From GCA-002282575 sp964519885 (GTDB taxonomy: Bacteria > Pseudomonadota > Gammaproteobacteria > Thiomicrospirales > Thiomicrospiraceae), in NCBI GenBank assembly GCA_964519885.1, contig CAZFLX010000032.1:1-23064 (forward strand): 23,064 nucleotides of DNA. The letters run 5' to 3'. Under the pieces are notes generated by a model. The model saw nothing but the letters and a program-made list of their open reading frames with translations. It ran no database searches and had not been told where the DNA came from. The stretch's first letter is position 1; each line of letters opens with the position of its first letter. A program made the position numbers and the translations under genes. Positions 7,205-13,359 of the stretch are shown here, piece by piece.

Positions 7205-7337
7205 AATCATCATTTGTGCTATGACAGTAAAAAGTATGATGATAATTAATTTTAATTTACACGCCCTTTTGCCTGTTTTTCGGGCAAATATCCGCTTCAA
7301 TTTGTTTAGGTTTATGATGATAATTATGTATTATCAT
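7205..7337. repeat. Operator-like repeats between the divergent operons
   Basis: TATGATGATAATTA occurs twice as a perfect 14-bp direct repeat (7235-7248 and 7313-7326). The second copy is part of an 8-bp inverted repeat, ATGATAAT (7317-7324) with ATTATCAT (7330-7337). A partial inverted copy, AATCATCAT, is at 7205-7213. A TATAAT at 7340-7345 just downstream may be the recombinase -10 box. The layout fits a regulator controlling both directions. A separate hairpin (about 7268-7288, TTTGCCTG with CGGGCAAA) lies between the repeats. Confidence 0.55.
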
Positions 7338-7374
7338 TATATAATAGCCAAAAATGACTGGATGATTGCTCGAA

Positions 7375-8262
7375 ATGACCCTAACTGAACTGAAAACCGC
7401 TTATTTTGACTGGATGACATCACCTGAATCGGGTCAAAAATACAGCAAAAACACCTTAAGAAGCTATCAACGCGCCATTGAGGGGTTTTGCGCTAAAATG
7501 ACTGAATTCGGTGTTATTGAGGTCAAAAGTTTAAGCAGTGCGTGGATTGGGGTATTTTTTAAGGATTTATCCCATAATGGACTATCTTTGACGACTCAAG
7601 CCCATTATCGCTCGGTATTGGCCAGTTTTCTCGATTATGCCTACTATGAAAACCACATCGATGAAAACCCAGTAAAAGTCTATCTGCAGCAGCAACAGCG
7701 TGGTCATCGCAAATCGGTGCGCAAACCTCAACGATTACCACCCGTTCTACTCAAACACGAACAAGATGCGCTCTTTGATGCCGTTTTTGCCAGCAATCAT
7801 GCTAATCGCATTCGGGATCTGGCTTTAGTTGGGTTACTGCTCGATACGGGACTGAGAACAGAAGAGCTCTGCCAATTCACACTGATCCAAGCGCAAAACC
7901 TCCTGCAAACCGGAAAAGTGCGTGTCATTGGCAAGGGTGATAAAGAAAGGCTGATTCAACCCCTTTCCATTCATCGTCAAGCCCTACTCGACTGGATCAA
8001 TGAAAGAGAAACTAGAGGCATCAACAATCCTGAACTTTTCATCACCATCCACCGTACATCTCTAAAACAACCGGTGGTCTACCAACTCATCAACCGTTAC
8101 TTACAAAAAACGGGCATTGAAAAACCACAGATGGGCGGTCACTTACTGAGACACACCGCAGCCAGTATGATGTTAGCAGAAGGTATGACCATCAGGCGGG
8201 TTCAGGAAAATCTCGGGCATTCGAATATCACCACCACCGAGCGATATCTGCATTTGATTTAA
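7375..8262 (+). CDS. Tyrosine recombinase, XerC/XerD-like
   Basis: A 295-residue site-specific recombinase (counting from ATG 7375; a TTG three codons upstream is also open). GGATGA at 7360-7365 gives a 9-nt spacing to the ATG. The N-terminal SAM-like core-binding domain covers about residues 1-110. The catalytic domain has every expected residue: Arg in DTGLRTEEL, Lys in GKGDKER, His-x-x-Arg in HLLRHTAAS, His in LGHSNITTTERYLH and the nucleophile Tyr in TERYLH close to the C-terminus. On a plasmid such an enzyme could resolve multimers or integrate an element. No accessory excisionase was seen, and the recombination site was not identified. Confidence 0.92.
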   Translation: MTLTELKTAYFDWMTSPESGQKYSKNTLRSYQRAIEGFCAKMTEFGVIEVKSLSSAWIGVFFKDLSHNGLSLTTQAHYRSVLASFLDYAYYENHIDENPVKVYLQQQQRGHRKSVRKPQRLPPVLLKHEQDALFDAVFASNHANRIRDLALVGLLLDTGLRTEELCQFTLIQAQNLLQTGKVRVIGKGDKERLIQPLSIHRQALLDWINERETRGINNPELFITIHRTSLKQPVVYQLINRYLQKTGIEKPQMGGHLLRHTAASMMLAEGMTIRRVQENLGHSNITTTERYLHLI

Positions 8263-8334
8263 CGGTTGCCGCTTGTGATGTCATGGGTCCCTATTCTGCA
8301 ATCACTATGTTATGTTATCAGCCTGTACAGCTTG

Positions 8335-8448
8335 CTATTTTTTGAACAGTCTTTGGCTAATGTGAATATTAAGTAAATCACTGACCATCTCAGAAAAGCC
8401 TGCGTGCTGCGGGTTGATAAAAAAACTGTAATCTACGAGGCAAAGCAT
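8335..8448 (-). other. Possible short coding relic
   Basis: A 37-codon minus-strand frame starting at ATG 8448 reads MLCLVDYSFFINPQHAGFSE and so on, ending at TAG. The frame stays open a little further upstream. The composition looks protein-like, but there is no Shine-Dalgarno or recognisable family. It may be the tail of a lost gene beside the toxin-antitoxin pair. The rest of 8263-8492 shows nothing else. Confidence 0.2.
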
Positions 8449-8492
8449 ATTAATGCGTTGACTCCTACTTACTGCTACTGAATTTAAAACAA

Positions 8493-8993
8493 TTAATCAA
8501 CATTAGCAAAAGTTGAATAGGGCAACATCCACCGTCCTGGCTGTCCTGGCAACTCGATGAAGCCAAAATACTGATAAAATGCCGCTGCTTGAGGTGATTT
8601 GGCATCTACGACCAGTGCGGCCACTGCCATACTTTGACTAGCAGCCACAACACGCTTACACGCATCTGCCAGTAAAATTGAACCTAATCCTTTTCCCTGA
8701 GCTTGTTTATCAACTGCCAAGCGACCAATCAAAGCAACTGGAATAGGATAGCGTGGTAATTTTTTGCGCATAACATCAGGAAAATTATCAGCTGCAACAC
8801 TAGCAGCACTTAGCGAATAGAACCCAGCAACGCTTTTTGGTTCATCAATTGGCGAAGCAATAAAAATACGTGCAACGCCTCGCTTGATGTCTTGCTTGGC
8901 ATAGCATTGCAGATAGTCATCGAGTACTGGTTCACCACAAGAAAAAGATTTCGTATCGAAACTAGCATCTAAACGACAAATATTAAAAGACAT
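8493..8993 (-). CDS. GNAT-family toxin (TacT-like)
   Basis: A 166-residue GCN5-related N-acetyltransferase. Paired with a DUF1778 antitoxin, it belongs to the TacT/AtaT-type toxins, which acetylate the amino group of aminoacyl-tRNAs and stop translation. The first half has the family FSCGEPVLDDYL (about 17-28). The acetyl-CoA site is VALIGRLAVDKQAQGKGLG, with Q97-x-x-G-x-G as the pyrophosphate loop. AAAFYQYFGF carries the conserved Tyr (Y140) that acts as general acid in this family. The length is typical and nothing is missing, so it is probably active. Its ATG directly follows the antitoxin TAA (no gap), so translation is coupled. Confidence 0.9.
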   Translation of the reverse strand: MSFNICRLDASFDTKSFSCGEPVLDDYLQCYAKQDIKRGVARIFIASPIDEPKSVAGFYSLSAASVAADNFPDVMRKKLPRYPIPVALIGRLAVDKQAQGKGLGSILLADACKRVVAASQSMAVAALVVDAKSPQAAAFYQYFGFIELPGQPGRWMLPYSTFANVD

Positions 8994-9269
8994 TTAGTTT
9001 GCTTGCTTGGCATGAAGCTTAAAAGCTCGTTTTAATGCTGTGTTAGGCGGTGCAGGTTGATCCAGTGCATCCAAAAAGCGATCAAAGTCCGATAACGACA
9101 AAGTGATAGATTCATGCTCTTTAACCACTGATTTTGCCTGGTCAACCGCATTTCTTAAAATAAACTCAGATACGCTCATACGTGCATAGGATGCTGCCTT
9201 GTCGAGTAACTGCCGTACTTCTTGATCACAACGAATATGCAAGCGAGAGTCTTTTGCGAGTGCTGTCAT
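8994..9269 (-). CDS. DUF1778 ribbon-helix-helix antitoxin (TacA-like)
   Basis: A 91-residue antitoxin when started at ATG 9269. A second ATG two codons upstream (9275) is too close to the Shine-Dalgarno AAGGAT, while 9269 gives about 8 nt. The N-terminal ribbon-helix-helix (DSRLHIRCDQEVRQLLDKAA, then MSVSEFILRNAVDQA) should dimerise and bind the operon promoter. The C-terminal half (LSDFDRFLDALDQPAPPNTA, then LKRAF) is the usual toxin-wrapping tail of DUF1778 proteins. It lies first in the operon, directly abutting the GNAT toxin. A palindrome in the promoter region is a likely operator. Confidence 0.9.
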   Translation of the reverse strand: MTALAKDSRLHIRCDQEVRQLLDKAASYARMSVSEFILRNAVDQAKSVVKEHESITLSLSDFDRFLDALDQPAPPNTALKRAFKLHAKQAN

Positions 9270-9300
9270 GGCCATAATCCTTATCTAAACTTCAGCCACT

Positions 9301-9323
9301 ATTGTACGCCATCTGTGCGCACA
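9301..9323 (-). promoter_or_regulatory. Promoter/operator of the toxin-antitoxin operon
   Basis: On the minus strand, TACAAT (9306-9301) is a good -10 box. A perfect 10-bp palindrome, TGTGCGCACA (9314-9323), lies just upstream, between the -10 and the -35 position. This is where ribbon-helix-helix antitoxins commonly bind to repress their own operon. The assignment of the binding protein is inference. Confidence 0.5.
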
Positions 9324-9365
9324 ACTCCAGACTTTTGATATCAAACTGTAAATCAGCGAGCCAAA

Positions 9366-9464
9366 ATGACCACCGCACTACTCGATAGACTGACGCATCA
9401 TTGTGAAATTATCGAAACAGGAAATGATTCTTATCGATTTAAACACAGGAGGAAAAGTACGTAA
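9366..9464 (+). pseudogene. istB: IstB C-terminal remnant (IS21 family)
   Basis: The frame from ATG 9366 reads MTTALLDRLTHHCEIIETGN, then DSYRFKHR, then a stop at 9462-9464. This is the C-terminal end of IstB, the AAA+ transposition helper of IS21-family elements. The rest of istB and all of istA are absent; a TGA interrupts the frame 11 codons upstream. The two terminal repeats at 9495-9544 confirm an IS21 end. Confidence 0.8.
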
Positions 9465-9494
9465 TTTAATTGTCTTGTTTTTTAGGTTCTGGGG

Positions 9495-9544
9495 TGGTCA
9501 AATTTCAACGCTGACACCTGGTCAAATTTTGATGCTGATTGACA
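9495..9544 (+). mobile_element. IS21-family terminal repeats (one end of a deleted element)
   Basis: Two related repeats, TGGTCAAATTTCAACGCTGACA (9495-9516) and TGGTCAAATTTT plus GATGCTGATTGACA (9519-9544), are spaced 24 bp apart. Multiple terminal repeats with a TGTCA-type outer end are typical of IS21 elements. The outermost ACA at 9544 marks the element boundary, and IS256 transposase sequence starts within a few bases. This shows that an IS21 copy once inserted into the IS256 copy. Confidence 0.65.
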
Positions 9545-9545
9545 C

Positions 9546-9913
9546 CAAGGTCACTGAATGGCGCTCACGCCCCTTAGATATATGCTATCCCATCGCTTAT
9601 CTTGACGGTATTAGCGTTAAGGTTAGCCAAATCTTGGCGCAACCCCTGGGAGAATATTCGAACCATCTTCCAATACTCAGAAGCGATTAGAAAAGCCATT
9701 TACACAACCAACGCTATTGAATCACTCAACTCGGTCATTCGTAAGGCGGTTAATCAGCGCAAGATATTTGCACATGATAACTCGGCATTCAAGGTTGTTT
9801 TTATGGCCATTGAACAAGCATCCAAAAAATGGACTATGCCGATTCGTGACTGACATATGGCGATGAATCAGTTTATGATTATCCACGCCGAACGCCTTAA
9901 AAACTACCTGTAA
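9546..9913 (+). pseudogene. Decayed IS256-family (mutator-type) transposase
   Basis: Two separated pieces of an IS256 transposase remain. The first, VTEWRSRPLDICYPIAYLDG, then ISVKV (9550-9624), is the start of the catalytic domain with the first Asp (YLD). After a deletion of roughly 150 codons and a frame change, the second piece reads SWRNPWENIRTIF, then YTTNAIESLNSVIRKA and ASKKWTMPIRD. It then meets a TGA where the family has Trp, and continues in frame as MAMNQFMIIHAERLKNYL to TAA at 9911. The 5' part of the gene was cut off by the IS21 remnant. It cannot encode an active enzyme. Confidence 0.88.
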
Positions 9914-9950
9914 CACAATGGGCGTTTACACAAGTAGGTTTACAGGCTCT
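9914..9950 (+). mobile_element. Probable right end of the IS256-like element
   Basis: Just after the transposase stop, GCGTTTACACAAG and GTTTACAGGCTC resemble the terminal sequence of IS256-family elements. No matching left inverted repeat was found in the window, so the exact boundary is uncertain. Confidence 0.35.
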
Positions 9951-9996
9951 TTTAAATAACTGGCTTACCGTAGATTGACATCTTTCAGACAAATCA

Positions 9997-10722
9997 TTAC
10001 GACAAGATATTCCTAATAACACTCATTGCAGTTTCAGCGGTAGCCTTCCTACTAATATGAATGTCAAAGAACTGGGTCTTACGTCCCATTTTAATTGGCG
10101 CCATATCAATATTCAATTCACCTAGGAGTCTGATCTGATCGTTAGCAGCTTCTAATTGACGATTCATTTCCTTCTGTTTCTCATACTTATTCTGCCAGCC
10201 TAACAATGTTCGCAGATCTTCTACTTTAACCTTAACACTACAATTCAAACGTTTCCCGCCAAGCTGATCGACATAGTATTCGTAAAGCGCTACCGCTGTA
10301 CTACTTTTTAACTGAAACTGTTGGTGCATGTCGATTTTTGCATACATACTTGGATTACGGAGAATCAACAAAAGATCTGGGGGCAAAGCGTATCTAACTG
10401 CAGTGCTATCTAGGTTAAAACCAACTTGACTAAATAAAGCACTATGCGTGTGCCAAATATCAGTTTTGTCTTTGTTGAATACATTGTATGTGATAGTGTG
10501 CTTAAGCATTTCAGCTAAAACATCCATAAGAAAAGCACGGTTGCGTCTGTCCATACCAAGATACAACTCTAATTCAGCCATAGGAACTTCCCAAGGCCCG
10601 TCATCTGTTGACTTACGTGCTTTGTACAACAAGTAGTTATAAGCTTTTCTTTCAACCGCAGTTAACACGTTGATCATCTGGATCATGCCAGACGGTTTTA
10701 CAAGGTTCTGGCTAATCATCAT
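9997..10722 (-). CDS. Plasmid replication initiator (Rep_3 / RepB-like)
   Basis: A 241-residue initiator of an iteron-type plasmid. The N-terminal winged-helix domain begins SGMIQMINVLTAVERKAYNY, then LLYKARK, as in Rep_3 proteins. The second winged helix covers about residues 125-235 (STAVALYEYYVDQLGGKR, then VEDLRTLLGW), with the IDIHISRK-like end strand typical of the family. It should bind the iterons just upstream of its own gene and open the origin with host DnaA. The ATG at 10722 (or the next codon, 10719) lies inside the first iteron, whose AAAGGTG also serves as the Shine-Dalgarno. Binding of Rep to this iteron would repress its own expression. Divergent from parA. Confidence 0.9.
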   Translation of the reverse strand: MMISQNLVKPSGMIQMINVLTAVERKAYNYLLYKARKSTDDGPWEVPMAELELYLGMDRRNRAFLMDVLAEMLKHTITYNVFNKDKTDIWHTHSALFSQVGFNLDSTAVRYALPPDLLLILRNPSMYAKIDMHQQFQLKSSTAVALYEYYVDQLGGKRLNCSVKVKVEDLRTLLGWQNKYEKQKEMNRQLEAANDQIRLLGELNIDMAPIKMGRKTQFFDIHISRKATAETAMSVIRNILS

Positions 10723-10846
10723 AATTTCTTACACCTTTAGCCCATCTGCTTGTGGATAACATAATTTCTTACACCTTTTGTCATAATTCTCTACACTTTA
10801 AGCCTTCTATTTTCCTACACCCTTTGTCATAAAAATTTACACCAAT
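10720..10846 (-). repeat. Iteron array, probable plasmid origin of replication
   Basis: Five related repeats, read on the minus strand as AAAGGTGTAAGAAATTATG, lie at 10720-10738, 10760-10778 (identical to the first), 10782-10799, 10807-10825 and 10828-10846. The last three are diverged but keep the GTGTA core. Spacing is about 21-25 bp except for a 40-bp step between the first two, which holds a DnaA box. The flank 10850-11020 is very AT-rich, fitting the unwinding region. Together with the adjacent rep gene this is a standard iteron oriV. Confidence 0.85.
10751..10759 (-). promoter_or_regulatory. DnaA box in the origin
   Basis: TGTGGATAA on the + strand is a perfect consensus DnaA box (TTATCCACA) on the minus strand, placed between iterons 1 and 2. 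Confidence 0.8.
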
Positions 10847-10965
10847 ATCATAAATAAACTTTCAAAATCAACGTTTTGTGACAACTAAAACTAATAAATC
10901 TTAATAGAATAAAAAAAGGTTAAACAGGTTCTAATGCTTATTTGTAACTTGTATGAAAATAAAGT

Positions 10966-10992
10966 TTGACTTTTTTTTAGCTTGATTATACT
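10966..10992 (+). promoter_or_regulatory. Candidate parA promoter
   Basis: TTGACT (10966-10971) and TATACT (10987-10992) flank a 15-nt spacer (16 if the -35 is read as TTTGAC). This is slightly short but otherwise a good sigma70-like pair, 36 nt before the parA ATG. Confidence 0.45.
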
Positions 10993-11027
10993 ATGAATTG
11001 TGAGTTGTATGCAAAGGTGTTATTTCA

Positions 11028-11873
11028 ATGAAAATACTGGTAATTTCAAACAATAAAGGCGGAGTGGGTAAAACATTCACAAGTAAAACGCTTGCAGAAT
11101 ATGCCGTGATTGTAAAGAATAAAAAAGTGTTACTGATCGATCTTGATCCACAGTGTAATTTATCAAGACGTTTTTTAGATATGCCGATTGATGCTGATGG
11201 AGACTATGAACCACCCAAACATCCTGAATATGCTGGTGATGATGATTGGGATGGCACATCAAGTGCTGCCAATATATGGTTAGAACCTAGCAATATAGTC
11301 CCCTACCCTACCCGTTTTGAAGGACTAGACATACTACCAGGTCATTCTAAGGACTTACAAAAAGTTGAATACGTTCGTCAAGGTGAGATTAAAGAACAAG
11401 TAATTGAAAGATTACGAGATCTGCTTAAAACAGATGAAGTTCAAGAATCCTATGATTATGTCATTGTTGATACAAGACCATCCAAAGGACCATTGGTACA
11501 AGCTGCAATGAGAGCTGCAACCAATGTAATTATCCCTACGGAAATGGCGCATCCTTCTGTTGAAGGTTTACAAGGTATGCTTTCATTATTAGTAGAAATG
11601 GATAATTTATATGGTGAGTGCCCACGCCTCGATGCTATAGTTGGTAATCGAGTCCGGGAAAATGCATCGGTGTTTAAAGCTATTCGTGATTCATTACGTG
11701 AAAACCCTATCACTGCACCTTACCTATTAAAAGATCATTTTGCACTCTTAGCTGATTACGAAAAATCTATGCTGTTTGGCTCCCCTTCTCTTTTTGAGAT
11801 GAGTGATTCACTCAAAGCAGCAGTACAAGCAAAGCACGTTTGTAAAGAGCTTTTAGCTAGAGTCGAAGATTAG
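11028..11873 (+). CDS. parA: ParA partition ATPase
   Basis: A 281-residue deviant-Walker ATPase of the ParA/Soj type that moves plasmid copies apart over the nucleoid. The P-loop is KGGVGKT (residues 10-16) with the signature Lys at 10. The second motif LLIDLDPQCNLSRR follows near residue 35, and DYVIVDTRPSKGPLVQAA is the switch II region (where ParA usually reads D-x-PP). It starts directly at the P-loop, with no N-terminal helix-turn-helix, so it resembles the short type Ib ParA. Length is nevertheless above typical type Ib, because of an insertion of about 30 residues after motif A' (PPKHPEYAGDDDWDG). The Shine-Dalgarno AAAGGTG lies 10 nt before ATG. It leads the operon with parB. Confidence 0.93.
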   Translation: MKILVISNNKGGVGKTFTSKTLAEYAVIVKNKKVLLIDLDPQCNLSRRFLDMPIDADGDYEPPKHPEYAGDDDWDGTSSAANIWLEPSNIVPYPTRFEGLDILPGHSKDLQKVEYVRQGEIKEQVIERLRDLLKTDEVQESYDYVIVDTRPSKGPLVQAAMRAATNVIIPTEMAHPSVEGLQGMLSLLVEMDNLYGECPRLDAIVGNRVRENASVFKAIRDSLRENPITAPYLLKDHFALLADYEKSMLFGSPSLFEMSDSLKAAVQAKHVCKELLARVED

Positions 11874-11881
11874 GATAAAAA

Positions 11882-11898
11882 AGTCCACCGGGTGGACT
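11882..11898. promoter_or_regulatory. parS-like palindrome, copy 1 (between parA and parB)
   Basis: AGTCCACCGGGTGGACT is a perfect palindrome with 8-bp arms around one central base. It lies in the gap between the parA stop and the parB ATG, and recurs at 12635 and 12806. Confidence 0.75.
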
Positions 11899-11909
11899 GG
11901 AGTTTAAAG

Positions 11910-12800
11910 ATGGCATTAAAAAAATTTAACGTTAAAAGTCTTGTTAATTCTGACACACAAACAACTAACACAATTTCAATGAAATTACGTGAAAGCAAGG
12001 ATTTGTCTGGTGAAGGAAAAATTGAGGCTATCCTACTAGAACAAATCATTCCAAACCGATACAACCCTAGAAAACTGCCTGATTCTATGGAGTTAGTCGT
12101 AAATAAGTTTTTAGAACAAAGCTTTTCTGTCTTAGATGACAAAGCTAAAAATACGCTTGATTCAATCATCAGTGAAAGCGACAAAAAATCGCAAGATACT
12201 TACGATCATATCTGGTCCCTCGCTCAACACATTTCAACACATGGAATGATGTCTCCAATTTTAATCACTCCTATTGGTGAAGAGAAATATGAAGTAGTAG
12301 CAGGCGAACGTCGTTACTGGGCAAGTCGTTTAATTGGTAGAAAAGTAATTCGTGCTGCAATTAGGCATTTGGATGAAAAACAACATCGAGTTCTTTCAAT
12401 TAGTGAAAACTTGGCTCGCGAAGGATTAACACTTAAAGAACAAGTAATGGCTTTAGTTGAGTTACAGTCTTTAGACGTGTCATATTTAAAACATTTAGCT
12501 GTTCAACAAGCGTTCGGGATTAGCAGAAGCAGGGCTTTTGCACTTCTTAAATGCACTAAGGAGCCTTATTTATCTCAAGTAAAATCTGGCACTTTGACAA
12601 ACGTTAATAGTCTATCTGATGCCAAAGATGACAAAGTCCACCCGGTGGACTCTGGTGTCACAAGCACTCAAAAATTGTCATTTAGAGCAAATACAGATAG
12701 TGTTAGAAAAATTCTAACGATTCTTAAGGTCGATGTAGGAAGTAATGCTAGCGATAAACAACTAAAGAAAGCACTTCAGGACTTTATCGATAAATTATAA
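11910..12800 (+). CDS. parB: ParB partition protein
   Basis: A 296-residue centromere-binding protein. ATG 11910 is chosen because GGAG at 11899-11902 is 7 nt away; the in-frame GTG at 11892 lies inside the parS-like palindrome. The ParB/Spo0J CTPase domain has its first box in LEQIIPNRYNPRKLPD and the nucleotide-binding GERRYWASR (about 132-140) and SENLAREGLT (165-174). A stretch of about 40 residues (NKFLEQSFSVLDDKAKNTLD onward) separates box I from the rest, longer than usual. The helix-turn-helix is LAVQQAFGISRSRAFALLK. The C-terminal 60 residues are a likely dimerisation segment. The second parS-like palindrome lies inside the coding sequence and encodes KVHPVDS. Confidence 0.92.
   Translation: MALKKFNVKSLVNSDTQTTNTISMKLRESKDLSGEGKIEAILLEQIIPNRYNPRKLPDSMELVVNKFLEQSFSVLDDKAKNTLDSIISESDKKSQDTYDHIWSLAQHISTHGMMSPILITPIGEEKYEVVAGERRYWASRLIGRKVIRAAIRHLDEKQHRVLSISENLAREGLTLKEQVMALVELQSLDVSYLKHLAVQQAFGISRSRAFALLKCTKEPYLSQVKSGTLTNVNSLSDAKDDKVHPVDSGVTSTQKLSFRANTDSVRKILTILKVDVGSNASDKQLKKALQDFIDKL
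12635..12651. promoter_or_regulatory. parS-like palindrome, copy 2 (inside parB)
   Basis: AGTCCACCCGGTGGACT has perfect 8-bp arms and differs from copy 1 only in the central base. It is embedded in the parB coding sequence, in the linker after the helix-turn-helix. Confidence 0.75.
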
Positions 12801-12805
12801 AAAAA

Positions 12806-12822
12806 AGTCCACCCAGTGGACT
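12806..12822. promoter_or_regulatory. parS-like palindrome, copy 3 (after parB)
   Basis: AGTCCACCCAGTGGACT matches copies 1 and 2 with one arm mismatch. It starts 6 nt after the parB stop and lies just before the next gene. Confidence 0.7.
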
Positions 12823-12837
12823 CTGAGAGAGGATTGG

Positions 12838-13248
12838 ATGAAACGATTAAGTTTAGGTAAAACTGAGCCTCTAAAAGTTACAGAGTATGGACGAGTAGCT
12901 TTTAGAATTCCTGAAAGTTTAAAATCATGGATTGATTATGAAGTCGCAAAACTAGGAAGTGCAAAAAAATTTAAAACGAAATTCATAAGTGATTGTATTG
13001 TTGATTTTCTTGATTCTGATAGTGTTGATGAAGTATTGAGTATGAATGGTTTATTACCGCCATCATCTGCAAAACACGTCATTGAAACGGCATCACTATC
13101 TGAACCATTGAGGATACGTTGCTGGTGGGCAGCAATCGATAATGCTGTATCAATGGCTAAAAGTGAAACACCCATTTATTTGGAGCCTAGCATTACACAT
13201 GTAATTAAATCCTCATTGTTTTGGTGCCAATCCAAAAGCGTTAAATAA
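12838..13248 (+). CDS. Third gene of the partition operon, function unknown
   Basis: A 136-residue soluble protein not recognised from sequence. The N-terminus (VTEYGRVAFRIPESLKSWID) shows a beta-strand followed by helices, as in ribbon-helix-helix DNA binders, continuing AKKFKTKFISDCIVDFLDS. The C-terminal half (LRIRCWWAAIDNAVSMAKSE) is unfamiliar. The Shine-Dalgarno GAGAGGA lies about 6 nt before ATG, and the third parS-like site is just upstream. Position right after parB suggests a partition or copy-control accessory, possibly regulating the operon; this is inference. Confidence 0.7.
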   Translation: MKRLSLGKTEPLKVTEYGRVAFRIPESLKSWIDYEVAKLGSAKKFKTKFISDCIVDFLDSDSVDEVLSMNGLLPPSSAKHVIETASLSEPLRIRCWWAAIDNAVSMAKSETPIYLEPSITHVIKSSLFWCQSKSVK

Positions 13249-13359
13249 AAACAAGTTATATTCACTTAATTAGATCATGATTTTAATGTTAAAAACCTTA
13301 GCACCATGATAAATTAAAATGTGATATATCAGAAAGTTATCAAATATTTAAGTAATATT

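Noticed and set aside
7268..7288. Hairpin TTTGCCTG / CGGGCAAA as a terminator
   Set aside because: No T run on either strand and it sits in a divergent promoter region where no transcript should end.
9403..9690. A 95-residue intact protein
   Set aside because: It is a chance join of the IS21 end and IS256 transposase fragment; not a real gene.
10723..10860. CRISPR-like array
   Set aside because: The repeats are short iterons next to rep with a DnaA box; no uniform spacers and no cas genes.
11892..11909. GTG start for ParB
   Set aside because: It lies inside the palindrome and has no Shine-Dalgarno, whereas ATG 11910 has GGAG at 7 nt.
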